Assembly: GCF_004379255.2 (NCBI RefSeq)
Contig: NC_056050.1
Coordinates: 18,593,514-18,657,513, forward strand
Reading direction: 5' to 3'
DNA length: 64,000 nt
DNA from: Salvia splendens
Lineage: Eukaryota > Streptophyta > Magnoliopsida > Lamiales > Lamiaceae
The position numbers and the translations under genes are program-made. Under the pieces are notes generated by a model. It saw only the letters and a program-made list of their open reading frames with translations. It did no database searches and had not been told where the DNA came from. Positions 10,243 to 21,207 of the stretch are shown here, one piece after another; within the stretch, counting starts at the first letter, position 1; every line of letters starts with the position of its first letter.

Positions 10243-13200
10243 ATGTATCGTTTTGATTGTTCATTTTGGTTTTGTGTTGGAACGTTATCACTACTATTGT
10301 TAATTAATTTTGGAAAATTCACGAATGGAGAATGGGCAACTTGCTCCGGGATCGTTCCAATGAGCTACCGGAACAATAAGATATCGATAACGGACTTCGG
10401 AGGCGTAGGCGATGGGGTGACGCTGAACACGAAAGCATTCAGGGAAGCAATTTACAGAATTGAGCATTTGAGAAGGAGAGGTGGCTCTCTGCTTTACATT
10501 CCTCCCGGCGAATATCTAACCGGACCTTTTAATCTCACTAGCCGTATGACTCTCTACTTGGCAAGAGGCGCCGTGATCAAAGCCACTACGGTATCTAAAC
10601 CTGTTAGAAAGGAAAATATGTAAATAAGGAAAATAGGTAAGCAAGGAAAAAAAATTAATTAGGGAATGAGTATTATGACAAATCTTGCCAATTTTATGTA
10701 ACCCTTGGCCTATTTAAAGGAGGCGTACCTATTGTAATTCTCTGAACAAGTTGAATGAATAATACTCACATCTTTCAACATGGTACCAGAGCAAAGGCTC
10801 TATAACAAAATCATCATAGCCTAATACCTTTCCCGACCAAGAAGGCGGTTATTTTCAACCTGCAACATATCAGACGATGAAGAGAAACCAAATATGGAGG
10901 AGACACGATTAAAGATGAGTAAGAATGTTTACTCTAGCCGTTAAACTCAACGAGATGAATTATCCCCTATGGAAACGGCTGATGAGAGTAGCCATCGTGG
11001 GAAGACGAGCAAACAGGTATATCACCGGTACACCGCAGCCGCCGGAACCTGGAATGAAGGGGTACACAGAATGGGAGGAAGCCGATATGACAGTGTTCTC
11101 ATGGATAATTGACAACGTCGAAACAGAAATTGTTGTCGACTTTGCACATCACCAAACCGTGCAAGCTCTGTGGGAGAGCCTACAAACTACATTCGAAAGT
11201 ACTGCAGATCCATATTTGTTGTATGATCTAGAGGAAAAGGCAGGCCGAATCGTGCAAGGGGAACATGGGCTAGAAACATATTAGCGACATCTCCACGGAA
11301 TCTGGGTCGAAATTGACCGATGCCAACATCAACCTGTGGATTGCTGCGACAAGGGGATTAGCCAACTTCGAACGTATGTAGCAACAAGACGGCTGTTCAA
11401 ATTCCTAACAGGCTTGAATGCAAGATATGACGGGATCCGAAGGGATATTCTCAAGGAAATCCCGTTGCCCTCAGTCGAGACCGCATACGGTCTGGTAAAA
11501 CGAGAAGCTATGCGGTTGAAAATCATACCGACAGCAGACATCGATCTCCAGACCGGCGCAATCAACGATGGATCATCATCGGGCCAAGTCGGACATGGGT
11601 TCGCCGTCAGAAACCAGCCACCACCGCGACCAAAACAACCACCCCCACGAACCGCCGCGCAACAGCCCAATCGCCAAGGCGGTTTCAAACCCGACAAATC
11701 AAAATTTTGGTGCTCTCATTGCGGAAAACAAAGACATACTCGAGATACATGTTTCCTCCTCGTTGGATTTCCGGAATGGTGGGATGAAAATCAAAAGGCT
11801 AAAGCTCGATTAGCCATCGGAGTCGAAGATGGAGGCGGATTATTTCTGCAAGGAGCAGGGAATAGAGAGATGACTAACACCCGTGGGAGAGCAGGAGATA
11901 CCGGTCCTCAACCGGGTGGAGGCGGCAGGCCCGGCGAGGCAGCCTTCGCGGAGAAGAAAGGAGGCGGGTCATATGGAGGTAACGGATTGGGGTTGATCAG
12001 AAACCCCGATACCCAATTTGATTTTCAGAATAAACCCCAAAGCATGAGTAATTTAATTTCTGGTCCTTATAGTTCAGAATATATGCAATATGACCCGGGA
12101 AAATTACAGTTAGGACCCCAGAAAAACTGTATTCTACGTTTGACCCCAAAACTGTCTAAAAGTTCCGTCTTAAGCCCAAATCGTTTTGCACCCTTGGAAA
12201 ATATACCTATTGCATGCATTGCCCAAAGTAAAATTGACCCTAAGGAGAGTGAGTGGATTTTTGATTGTGGGGCAACTGATACTATGACCTACGATCTGAA
12301 AGATTTTTGTGAATTTAATGGGGCAACTAAAAGCCAAATTCAAACTGCCGATGGAGAGTTGACCGCTGTGGGTGGGAGTGGAACCATTGAAATATCCCCA
12401 ACCCTGAAGCTTACAAATTGCCTCTATGTGCCCAAATTATCTCATAAACTTATGTCTATCAGCCACGTGACGAAAGAATTAAACTGTACGTTACTAATGC
12501 ATCCAAACTTCTGTGTATTACAGGATATCAGGACGAGGAGGATAATTGGGCGTGGCACTGAGCGTCAAGGTCTTTATTATGTGGATGAGATTACTCAACA
12601 AGGTGGCACCGCGATGCTTGCTCACGGATCTGCAAATCGGGAAGCTTGGTTGTGGCACTGCAGATTGGGGCATCCATCCTCAGGTTATTTAAAATTGCTT
12701 TTTCCAAAGTTTTCCCATTTTAAGGATATGCGAATCTTGTGTTTTGGAAAAAAACCACAGACAATCCTTTAGATCAAGTGATACTCGTGTTAAGACTATT
12801 TTTTCTCTAGTGCATGCCGATGTTTGGGGTCCTGCTCCTATTGTTGGTGATCATGGTTTTAAATATTTTCTCATTTTTGTGGATGACTACACTAGATTGA
12901 CTTGGGTATATTTTTTGAAGCATAAATCTGACGTTTTTGAAAAATTTACCCGTTTCTTTACAATGATCCAGACACAATTCCAAACCACGATCAAAATTCT
13001 TAGAACCGATAATGGTAGGGAATTTGTTAACAAAGACATGACTGATTTTTTTAAAGAAAAGGGGTTAGTTCATCAAACTACTTGTCCTTACACTCCTGAA
13101 CAAAATGGTGTAGCTGAACGAAAGAATAGGATAATCCTAGAGGTCACGAGAGCCCTGTTTTTTTACTCAAATGTTCCTAAATTTTTATGGGCCGAAGCTG

Positions 13201-16200
13201 TTGCCACTGCTGTCTACCTGATTAATCGTTTGCCTACAAAAATTTTGGTATGAAAACTCCTTTGCAGACTCTCGCATCCCTTACTGATATTCCCCCACCT
13301 CTCATACTTCCGCTCAAAATCTTTGGTTGTTCCGTTTATGTGCATGTACCGAAACACGAAAGAGGAAAATTTTCTGCATGTGCAATAAAATGTGTTTTTT
13401 TGGGGTATGGGGTAAATCAGAAGGGCTATCGATGCTATCACCCGGGGTCTAGGAAGGTTATAACAACTATGAATTGTAATTTTCTAGAAAATGAATACTT
13501 CTATCACACCCAACCTCGGGGTCAGGGAGGAGTGCTGTTCAGGGGGAGTGTGATAAAATTGGACCCCTCAGTTTTCCGATGCCACATCCAAGTATCTCGA
13601 ACGTGGAACCAACAGAACAAGCTAGTGTCACTGCCGAGTCAGTCACATCTGCTGTAGAGCCTCCTCAACCGCCTACGCCTGAATCGAGTCCTCCTCCAGT
13701 TATATCCGAGGTAATTCCTGAAACTAGCTCAGATAATACAGTTATTACTCCTGACACTTTTGGTGTAGACGAGAATGAGAATGCAGCAATTGATGGTGAT
13801 ACTGGCCGCTATATACTCCCCAACAGAACTACTCGTGGGGTCCCGGCTAAGAGATACAGTCCTGAGAGGATTAGTAGAAGCCGATATTCTATGGCGAATC
13901 TGGCTAAAACAAATCTAACAGAGATGGCTAGGGCGTTTGAAGCAACACTTTACGAAGAAGAAGAAATCCTATATACGGCCGAGGAGGCTATGAAAATTGC
14001 TCACTGGCGAGAAGCAATGCTAGTAGAAATGCGGGCTCTAATGAAGAACAATACATGGGAAGTATGTCTTAAACCTGATGGAGTTCGAACTGTGGGATGC
14101 AGATGGGTCTTCACTATCAAACGGAGGCCAGATGGGTCGATTGAAAGGTATAAGGCGAGACTTGTGGCCAAAGGATACACTCAGACTTATGGAGTTGATT
14201 ATGCTGAAACATTCTCACCGGTAGCAAAAATGAGTACTATTCGAGTGCTCTTCTCAATAGCGGCAGTCAGGGAATGGCCACTACATCAGTTTGACGTGAC
14301 AAACGCATTCTTACATGGGGAACTGAAGAAGCCCATTTACATGGAGCCACCACCTGGATTTGTTGGAGATTTCGAAGGAGGAAAGATTTGCAAACTAAAA
14401 CGAACACTATATGGGCTAAAGCAGTCACCTAGAGCTTGGTTTGGGAGATTCTCTGAGGCAATGAAGAAGTATGGGTATGAACAAAGCAACTCTGATCATA
14501 CATTATTCTTGAAGAAAAGAGAAGGAAAGATTACATGCCTCATCATCTATGTAGATGACATGATTCTCACGGGAGATGATGAAGAGGAAATAAGCAAGCT
14601 AAGGAAGAATTTGTTTGCAGAGTTTTAAATGAAGGACTTGGGATTACTAAAGTACTTTCTGGGTATAGAAGTGTTAAGGTCAAAGACGGGGATCTTCATC
14701 AGTCAGAGGAAATATGTACTTGACTTGTTAACCGAGACAGGACTACTGGACTGTAAGCCAGCAGATACTCCTATGGTTCAGAATCATGGTCTGCGGATAG
14801 TTGAAGGAGCTGAAGCCACTCACCGCACGAGATATCAACGTTTAGTTGGGAAATTGATATACCTATCCCACACTAGACCCGACATAGCTTATGCAGTTGG
14901 AGTAGTTAGTCAGTTTATGCATGCACCTCAAGTAGCTCACTGGGAAGCAACACTGAGGATTGTTCGATATCTGAAAGGGACAGCGAACCATGGGATTCTA
15001 TTCGAGAATCATGGACATTTAGAGATTCATGGATTCACAGATGCTGATTGGGCAGGAAACCCAAATGACAGAAAATCAACTGCTGGATATTTTACCTTTG
15101 TGGGAGGAAATCTTGTCACGTGGAGAAGCAAAAAACAGAAAGTGGTAGCTTTGTCAAGTGCAGAAGCTGAATTTCGAGGGATTAAGAGTGGGTTGACTGA
15201 GATTCTGTGGCTGAGGAAATTGATGACTGAGTTGAACTTAAACTCACAGAAGTCATGTAAGTTGTTCTGTGATAATAAGGCGGCAATTAGTATATCTGAA
15301 AATCCAGTTCAGCATGATCGGACAGAACATGTCGAGGTGGATCGACATTTCATCAAGGACAATATAGAGGCTAAGACGGTAGAACTTCCTTTTGTGAGAT
15401 CTGAAGATCAGTTGGCGGATATACTCATGAAAGCTGTCGATGCAAGAAGCTTCCATGAGGTATTGGGCAAGTTAAGTATCGGTAATTCCATTACTTAACT
15501 TGAGGGGGAGTGTTAGAAAGGAAAATATGTAAATAAAGAAAATAGGTAAGCAAGGAAAAAAAAATTAATTAGGGAATGAGTATTATGGCAAATCTTGCCA
15601 ATTTTATGTAACCCTTGGCCTATTTAAAGGAGACGTACCTATTGTAATTCTCTGAACAAGTTGAATGAATAATACTCATATCTTTCAACAAAACCTCTTC
15701 ATTATTCTTTGCATTTTTAATCCATGTGCATTTTATGTTTCCATTGCTGCTTTTGCTTTGTAATTGAATTGGAGATTTAGGAAGTTCAATTTGTCTTGCA
15801 TAAAGTTGTAGTGTGCTTTTAGAGTTGGGGAAAAATGGTGCTGTTTCTATGTTGAAGCCTAGTAACTTATGCATTTCTAAATTCTACTGCTGAATTGTAC
15901 TTGAGCTTGAGGACAAGCGAAGCAATGCCGCTGTAGTTTCTGTTTCTGATAAGTATGATTAAAAGCAAAGTATGATTGGAAATGGGGAGCATATGTTGTG
16001 TGTTAATTGTGATGTATGTGGTTCAATAGGATGTGTCTCGGGTTACGGTGAAAGAGACCGTTAACTTTTAAAGCTCGATTTCGTAGTAAAGAATCATGGC
16101 GTAGGAGGCACTAAGTTTGTCATGTGGACCAAGGAGTAGCTGGCTGACTTTATTGCATGTGAAGATGTTTCAAATGAAGTTTTGTTTTCCAGCTGTGATA

Positions 16201-19133
16201 GTGAAAAAAACCAGCACTGTTATGTATATTCAGAATACCCAGAAACCCACCCGTTATTGCTATGTATTACTCGTAATCTATCGTCTTAGAGGTCGAATGA
16301 GCGGTTACTGTTTGCTTTAGAAGTGCTTCCAGCGCTCCTTTTTGTTGGAATAAGGAAATCAATTAATTGGAAAACAAGAAGGCAAGAATAATGAAGGAAA
16401 TTAATTAAAGATTATGGAAAATTAAACTAAGAAGATATTTATGGAATTAGAATATATTTTCTATGTATAGCTAGAATTAAAGCCTATAAAAGGTTGTGTA
16501 ACCATTGAGAGAATTAACCCAAGCATATTACAATGTAATCTCTAAAGTTCTCACGTCTTTCACTTTCTGTAATAATATTTTATTTTCCGCATTTTACTAA
16601 TTGATCGCCGCGAAAGGAGCAGCAGTAAGAAACTTGCCGGAGGCAGCTTGTGTCGGCTTCAAAACTGGAATCCGTCATAGGGGGAACCTTGGAAACATTA
16701 ACCGAGAAGAGAACCAATGATCCTCGATGGTGTCGAGGCACCAGAGAAAAAGGAATTACGGAACAGACGCGGAGTTCGGCGATATCTCGGTAGAGGTGGC
16801 ATGGTTTGAGAGTATGTCACCCAGAAAAGACCAATGAAGAAACATAAAGGAGGCTGGTGGTTTCACGTCTTCATTGTTATGGGTCTTCAAAAAGGAGAAA
16901 TAAATTTGGGCCTAGTGGTATTAGGCTCAAGAAAGAAAAGAAATGAATGGGCTCATAGTTTGAGCTGGAATGGGCCGAGAATGGTCTAAATTTGGCTCCT
17001 AGATACGAGCAAAAACTGTCTAGATTAGCTCCTTGACAAGAGTCAAAACTGTCTGAATTAGCTCATCGACAAGAGTCAAAATTAGCTCCTCGACAAGAGT
17101 CAAAACTGTCTAAGATGGCTCCTAGATATGAGTTAAAACTATCTAAGATGGCTCCTAGATACGAGCTAAAATTATCTAAGATAGCTCCTAAATATGAGTA
17201 AAAACTGTTTAAAGAAGCTCTCGGACACGAGTTAAAATTGTCTAGATTGGCTCCTTGACACGAGTTAAAACCGTCAACAAAAAATTGAAATACTCCTTGA
17301 AACGAGTCTAAACTTTCAATAACTCTTTGATACGAGTATAAAGTATCTATGATGAATTGAAGAAGCTCTATGATACGAGCATAAACTATCAATGGAAATT
17401 GAAGAACTTTTAAATACCAGTATAAATTATTTATCAAACTAAAGATCGTGCAAGTTAAGTGTCGAAAAACTCGATACTCAACTTGAGGGGAGTGTTTGAA
17501 TAAGGAAATCAATTAATTGGAGAACAAGAAGGCAAGAGATGAAGTTATGGCAAGAATAATGAAGGAAATCAATTAAAGTTTATGGAAAATTAAACCAAGA
17601 AGATATTTATGGAATTAGATTATATTTTCAATGTATATCTAGAATTGGAGCCTATAAAAGGTTGTGTAACCATTGAGAGAATTAACCCTAGCATATTACA
17701 ATGTAGTCTTTAAAGTTCTCCCGTCTTTTACGTTTCAACTCTTTTACTATTTATGTTTCATATATCATGCAGTAACTCATCTGCAGCAATTAGTTTACAT
17801 TTCTGATAGAAGAGGTTAAATTCTTTGGATAATAAATTGTAAATTGCTTCAGATGTTATGAAATAGATTAATCTTGTTTGTAATAACTTCTCACCAGTCT
17901 TTGACATTTCTTGTTGGTTAATGCTTCAGGATGTTGGGCGGTGGCCATTGATAGCGCCGTTGCCCTCTTATGGAAGAGGAAGAGAACGGCCTGGGGGAAG
18001 GTATATGAGCTTCATCCACGGTAACGGTCTACATGATGTGATCATCACATGTGAAAGAAACTTGTGGTCCATATATATCTCTACCTAGATTCTACATGCC
18101 TCAGTATGTACAAAAATCTCAATTCAACAGAATGTTTGCCGGTTGATAGGGGAAAGTGGAACAGTCGATGGCCAAGGCGGCATCTGGTGGGACATGTGGA
18201 GGCGAAGAAATCTCAAGTTCACTCGACCAAACCTGAACTCGAGAGGCGTTCTCATTTCCAATGTCATTTTCAAGAACTCTCCCTTTTGGAACATACAGCA
18301 GGTAATATCTGAATGCTCACAATATGTTCAGAATAAAACATGTTTTTGATTTGAACTCCCTCTTGCCAGTCATGTTGTGGTTCGATATGTAACGATTCTT
18401 GCTCCTGCCGACTCCCCCAACACTGATGATGGAATCGATCCAGGTATAAAATCAAAAAGCATTTCGTTCTTCTGGCTTCGAATAGTAGTATCTGATCGTT
18501 TTCTTTGTATTTTGATTATTTCGTGATCCAGATTCAAGCTCCAATATATGCATCGAGGACTCCTACATATCCACCGGGGACGACCTAGTAGCTGTGAAGA
18601 GCGGGTGGGATGAATACGGGATCGCATTTGGTCGCCCCAGCCACAGCATCACCATCAGAAGACTAACCGGATCATCGCCATTTGCTGGCATAGCAGTTGG
18701 AAGTGAAACCTCCGGTGGCGTGGTGGACATCCTGGCAGACCACATAACTCTATACAACATGGGGATCGGCATACACCTCAAGACCAACGTCGGCAGGGGA
18801 GGAATGGTGAGAAACATAACTGTGTCGAACCTCTACATGGAGAATGCTCGGACAGGGATAAAGATCTCAGGCGATGTAGGAGACCACCCGGACGAGTACT
18901 ACAACCGGAAAGCTCTCCCGGTTCTCAAGAATGTGGTGATCAAGAATGTTTGGGGAGAAAGAGTCCAGCAACCCGGCCTCATCCGCAGCCTTAAAAACGC
19001 ACCATTCACTGATATTTGCCTCTCCAACATACATCTCGGTGGCGCACGGCCGTGCCAGTGCTCTCATGTGATCGGAGCCGCCGTTCAAGTTAGCCCCTCG
19101 CCGTGCGCTCAGCTCTCCCCCGCCAGCAGTTAG
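10243..19133 (+). CDS. polygalacturonase-like glycosidase (GH28), five exons, probably disrupted
   Basis: Exons: 10243-10590, 17930-18050, 18150-18301, 18370-18443, 18532-19133. GH28 enzymes hydrolyse galacturonan in pectin in the cell wall. Exon 1 has a signal-anchor-like N-terminus (CVGTLSLLLLINF), then the GH28 fold (ITDFGGVGDGVTLNTKAF, PPGEYLTGPFNLTS). Exons 4-5 have the NTD-type motif, STGDDLVAVKSGWDEYGI, GSETSGGV, and a C-terminal VSPSPCAQL. This plant clade lacks the GHG motif, and so does this gene. Oddities: relatives I recall have about four more residues in exon 3 (between RPNL and NSRG) and an HPVYC-like segment before the exon 3/4 junction. With the only available GT donor (18302) the junction is out of frame and meets a TGA within exon 4. 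NTDDG has an extra Asp. Intron 1 (7.3 kb) hosts two LTR elements. Probably a pseudogene or a damaged allele, but the 602-bp last exon is clean. Confidence 0.8.
10602..10780 (+). repeat. 5' LTR of Copia B
   Basis: This short 179-bp LTR with TG...CA ends has a TATTTAAAGG promoter-like box near 10712 and is followed directly by the tRNA primer binding site. Confidence 0.95.
10925..12772 (+). pseudogene. Copia B gag-protease region, nonsense and frameshift
   Basis: The gag frame (10925-11284) has LNEMNYPLWKRLMRVAI and stops at TAG 11282-11284 (YstopRHLHG, Trp expected). The same frame continues at 11285-12772 with a CCHC knuckle CSHCGKQRHTRDTC and the protease motif WIFDCGATDTM, in which the usual D-T/S-G is D-C-G. 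A GAG-pre-integrase segment (LWHCRLGHPSSGYL) follows. The frame is lost near 12745. The authentic gag start is unclear because the reading frame appears shifted just upstream of 10925. Confidence 0.88.
12744..15498 (+). pseudogene. Copia B integrase, reverse transcriptase and RNase H, broken
   Basis: Integrase (12744-13253) retains all three catalytic residues: HADVWGP, RTDNGREF and PEQNGVAERKN. Frame changes follow at about 13250 (to 13250-13657, with FLGYGVNQKGYRCY) and about 13580. Reverse transcriptase at 13579-14628 has RLVAKGYTQTYGVDYAETF and IIYVDDMILTG, then a TAA at 14626-14628 where relatives usually have Glu before MKDLG. RNase H (14629-15498) is open to the end (TDADWAGNPNDRKSTAGY, VEVDRHFIKD). 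At least three frameshifts and two stops in total for the element. Confidence 0.9.
15511..15690 (+). repeat. 3' LTR of Copia B
   Basis: This 180-bp copy is preceded by the polypurine tract and followed by AAACC, the target duplication, after which the host intron resumes. Confidence 0.95.
15691..16342 (+). other. residual intron 1 sequence of the GH28 gene
   Basis: T-rich intron sequence between Copia B and the small LTR element. I see no ORF with a recognisable domain; a 67-codon ORF at 16117-16320 has no support. Confidence 0.6.
16343..17740 (+). mobile_element. small non-coding LTR element (TRIM-like), 1.4 kb, in intron 1
   Basis: The left LTR (16343 to about 16569) and right LTR (17493-17740) are clearly homologous (shared taaggaaatcaattaattgg). 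The right copy carries an 18-bp insertion or the left a deletion. The target duplication CTTTT is at 16338-16342 and 17741-17745. The element begins TGTTG and ends CAACT, a one-base decay of CAACA. A polypurine tract (ACTTGAGGGGAG) lies at 17481-17492, in the same style as Copia B. The interior of about 920 bp encodes no gag or pol; instead it holds a 33-bp tandem array. It would need proteins from a Copia element to move. Confidence 0.88.
16990..17440. repeat. degenerate 33-bp tandem array inside the TRIM-like element
   Basis: About a dozen imperfect copies of a unit of roughly 33 bp, of the form GCTCCTAGATACGAG then a T/A-rich AAAACTGTCTAAGAT. Because 33 is a multiple of three, one minus-strand frame stays open through most of the array and spells repeated SYLGAILDSFN-like units (open at 17063-17512). 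The array occupies the place of gag-pol. Confidence 0.85.
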
Positions 19134-19394
19134 GTGCATGCTCCTCTTCCTTCTAAAATCTCCCTAATTTGTAGCTCATCCTTTTAATATGAAGAGCCAG
19201 TAAATTTTATAATGTGTTATACTAGCAATTATTTTGTTTACATGAATTGAACACAATCAATCACACACCAGCAAACATTAACACAAATGGGGGCAAATTT
19301 ATTTACATACATGTATACATATAAGAAGTGGTAACATACATATCAAAATACTATATAGGAGCAGGGGATTATTATTGGAGAATCATTGAAGTTT

Positions 19395-20279
19395 CTAGAA
19401 ATAATTGTTCAAGAATTTACGCACGCCCTTGAAGAAAGGGGATTTCTTCGTCTTCTCTTCCTTCTCATTTCGGAGAATGAAACGTTGCTTCAATATCTTC
19501 AGCTTCTTCTCGCGATCGAACCGATCGTAATCGTAGTGTTTGAACACGACTCTCTTCCCCCGATCAACCTCCTCTTCGTTATCGTTGTTGGTGTCCTCGC
19601 TGCGACGGCGAAGGTGGTGGCGGTGCATCCTTATCCACCGCCCAGGGATCCGCTTGCCTCCGCCGCGAACAGCGGGCTGCTTGAAGTCGGTGTTCTTGCC
19701 GGAGACGATGAGCATGTCGTTTCCGAGGGAGATCTGGCGGTTATCCCTCACGGTAGGCTGCTTGAAGTCGGTGGCGATGAGCATGTCGTTTTCGAGGGAG
19801 ATCTGGTTGTTATCCCTCACGGTAGGCTGCTTGAGGTCGGTGGCGATGAGCATGTCGTTTCCGAGGGAGATCTGGTGGTTATCCATCACGGCAGGCTGCT
19901 TGATGTCGGTGTTCTCGCCGGAGGCGATGAGCATGTCGTTTCCGAGGGAGATCTGGTGGTTATCCCTCATTGTAGGGTAGAATTTGAAGTGGTGGCGGCA
20001 GGGGCGCTTAAGGAAGAGGCGGTTGATCGGACGGAAGGTGATCCTGGTCATCGGAGCGGAGGAGGCGACGGAGAAGTTAGGATCGGTCTCCGGGTTGGTT
20101 TTGGCGTCTGCGTCGGTGTTGATCGGTTCGCTGGAGAGACGGAGCGCGGGATCGTCATCGCGGAGGGGGAGAGCGACCTGCGCGGTAGTTATGGTGAGAT
20201 CCGGCGGAGAACGGGCGAGTGAGATGGTAAATAGGCAGAAGAGAGCGGCGGCGATGATGGCGGTGCGGAATTTCGTCAT
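19395..20279 (-). CDS. secreted protein with four internal repeats, function unknown
   Basis: A single-exon 294-codon ORF starting at 20279 with a clear signal peptide (MTKFRTAIIAAALFCLFTISLA). After an acidic, Thr/Asp-rich stretch comes TRITFRPINRLFLKRPCRHH. Four tandem repeats at about residues 105-205 follow, each RDNxQISLGNDMLIA then TDxKQPTV; copies 1 and 4 carry a four-residue insertion (SGEN/SGKN). The C-terminus is very basic (RMHRHHLRRR; KKLKILKQRF). A TATA box (TATAAGA on the minus strand, plus 20318-20324) lies about 40 bp upstream of the ATG. I do not recognise the family. A secreted, Arg-rich repeat protein could be a cell-wall protein or a precursor of repeated peptides; both are guesses. 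A 278-codon ORF on the opposite strand is a shadow of the repeats. Confidence 0.75.
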   Translation of the reverse strand: MTKFRTAIIAAALFCLFTISLARSPPDLTITTAQVALPLRDDDPALRLSSEPINTDADAKTNPETDPNFSVASSAPMTRITFRPINRLFLKRPCRHHFKFYPTMRDNHQISLGNDMLIASGENTDIKQPAVMDNHQISLGNDMLIATDLKQPTVRDNNQISLENDMLIATDFKQPTVRDNRQISLGNDMLIVSGKNTDFKQPAVRGGGKRIPGRWIRMHRHHLRRRSEDTNNDNEEEVDRGKRVVFKHYDYDRFDREKKLKILKQRFILRNEKEEKTKKSPFFKGVRKFLNNYF

Positions 20280-20317
20280 GGAATGAAGTTAGGTTTTAAT
20301 TTGAGGTATGAACGCAA

Positions 20318-20437
20318 TCTTATACAGAGGGATCCCGGGTAGATCGGGCAGGTTGGGAACCCTAGTGGACTAGGGGTATGAGAGCGGGCAGTGGGGTTGA
20401 CCAGACACGTGGCAGGTGATCCCGGGTAGATCGGGCA
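20318..20437 (-). promoter_or_regulatory. promoter of the secreted repeat protein: TATA box, G-box/ABRE and a direct repeat
   Basis: A TATAAGA box is at 20318-20324. CACGTG is at 20406-20411 within GCCACGTGTC (minus strand), a strong ABRE/G-box type site bound by bZIP factors. An exact 20-bp direct repeat, GATCCCGGGTAGATCGGGCA, occurs at 20331-20350 and 20418-20437, flanking the G-box region. The G-box suggests ABA, light or stress control, which is inference. Confidence 0.6.
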
Positions 20438-20561
20438 AGTTGTTAACATACGTATTCCGTGGATTTATCTTCAGAGAAATCATTTTCTTTCCCAATTTTA
20501 TTTTTCCAACAATCAAACGTGACCTTAATTTGTTCTCAACTTCTTTCTGTCACTCAAACTT

Positions 20562-20665
20562 CATATTTTCCTCACTTAATTAATTACCTCCATATTTTCT
20601 TCACGTAATTAATTACCTCCATATTTTCTTCACGTAATTAATTAACCTCCACATTTTCTTCCCTA
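20562..20665. repeat. 29-bp tandem repeat, about 3.4 copies
   Basis: The unit is catattttcttcacgtaa followed by ttaattacctc. The copies are 29, 29 and 30 bp long plus a partial copy. Confidence 0.85.
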
Positions 20666-20699
20666 CATTTATTTGAGAGAGGGGGTGGAATGTAGGTGG

Positions 20700-20990
20700 A
20701 ATGTAGGGTGAGTTATTCAAGCGGTAAATATGTTAATAATGTCTGAGGTTAAAGGTCTCAGGTTCGAGTCCTCTGTGGCGCGGCCTTTAAATTTACGTTC
20801 ATTTAACCTTAAAAAAAAGAGAGGGGTGTAATCATTAGCAAGGTAATAAGAGAGAGCCTTTAAATTTAAGTTCATTTAACCTTAAAAAAGAGAGAGAGGG
20901 TGGAATCATTAAAAGAGAGAGAGCCTTTAAATTTTTGTTCATTTAACCTTAAAAGAGAGAGAGGGGGTGGAATCATTAGCAAGTTAAATT
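20700..20990 (+). mobile_element. tRNA-derived SINE with triplicated tail
   Basis: A Pol III B-box (GGTTCGAGTCC) sits at 20761-20771, with an A-box-like region about 50 bp upstream (agttattcaagcggtaaat). This is typical of a plant SINE head. Downstream the tail motif cctttaaatttacgttcatt and aaccttaaaa is repeated three times (about 20783, 20858, 20922) with purine-rich spacers. The repeats lack the tRNA part. There is no acceptor-stem pairing, so this is not a functional tRNA gene. Confidence 0.6.
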
Positions 20991-21207
20991 ATTTTTTAAA
21001 ATAAAATAATAGTACAAAATGCATTCAAATTCATAAAGGTGTAATATAATACATTCTCAAATAACTTCCTCTTGAATAATGATTTTTCATATGTTTTAAT
21101 TATACCAACCAAAGGATTTGGAATTGAATTGGAATTCAATTTCTTCAAACGGACCCATATCACATTCAGATTAAAAAAACTTTTACGTTTTACGAGCACC
21201 TCCAAAA

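Larger units (their letters stand above)
10602..15690 (+). mobile_element. Copia LTR retrotransposon B, 5.09 kb, in intron 1 of the GH28 gene
   Basis: LTRs at 10602-10780 (179 bp) and 15511-15690 (180 bp) differ by four substitutions and one A-run length change. The target duplication AAACC is at 10597-10601 and 15691-15695. The primer binding site TGGTACCAGAGC at 10781-10792 matches initiator Met tRNA with one change. The polypurine tract TTGAGGGGGAG is at 15500-15510. It sits in the same orientation as the host gene, only ten bases after the intron donor (GTATCT at 10591), so the LTR lies almost on the splice site. Coding sequence is multiply broken. Confidence 0.97.

Noticed and set aside
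17063..17512. 149-codon minus-strand repeat ORF as a gene
   Set aside because: It follows from the 33-bp period of the array in a non-coding LTR element and no start context or domain supports it; kept only as an observation.
19386..20222. 278-codon plus-strand ORF
   Set aside because: Antisense shadow of the secreted repeat protein; no signal peptide or domain, and the minus-strand ORF has a TATA box and signal peptide.
20761..20771. Possible tRNA gene from a perfect B-box
   Set aside because: No acceptor or anticodon stem pairing; better explained as a SINE head.
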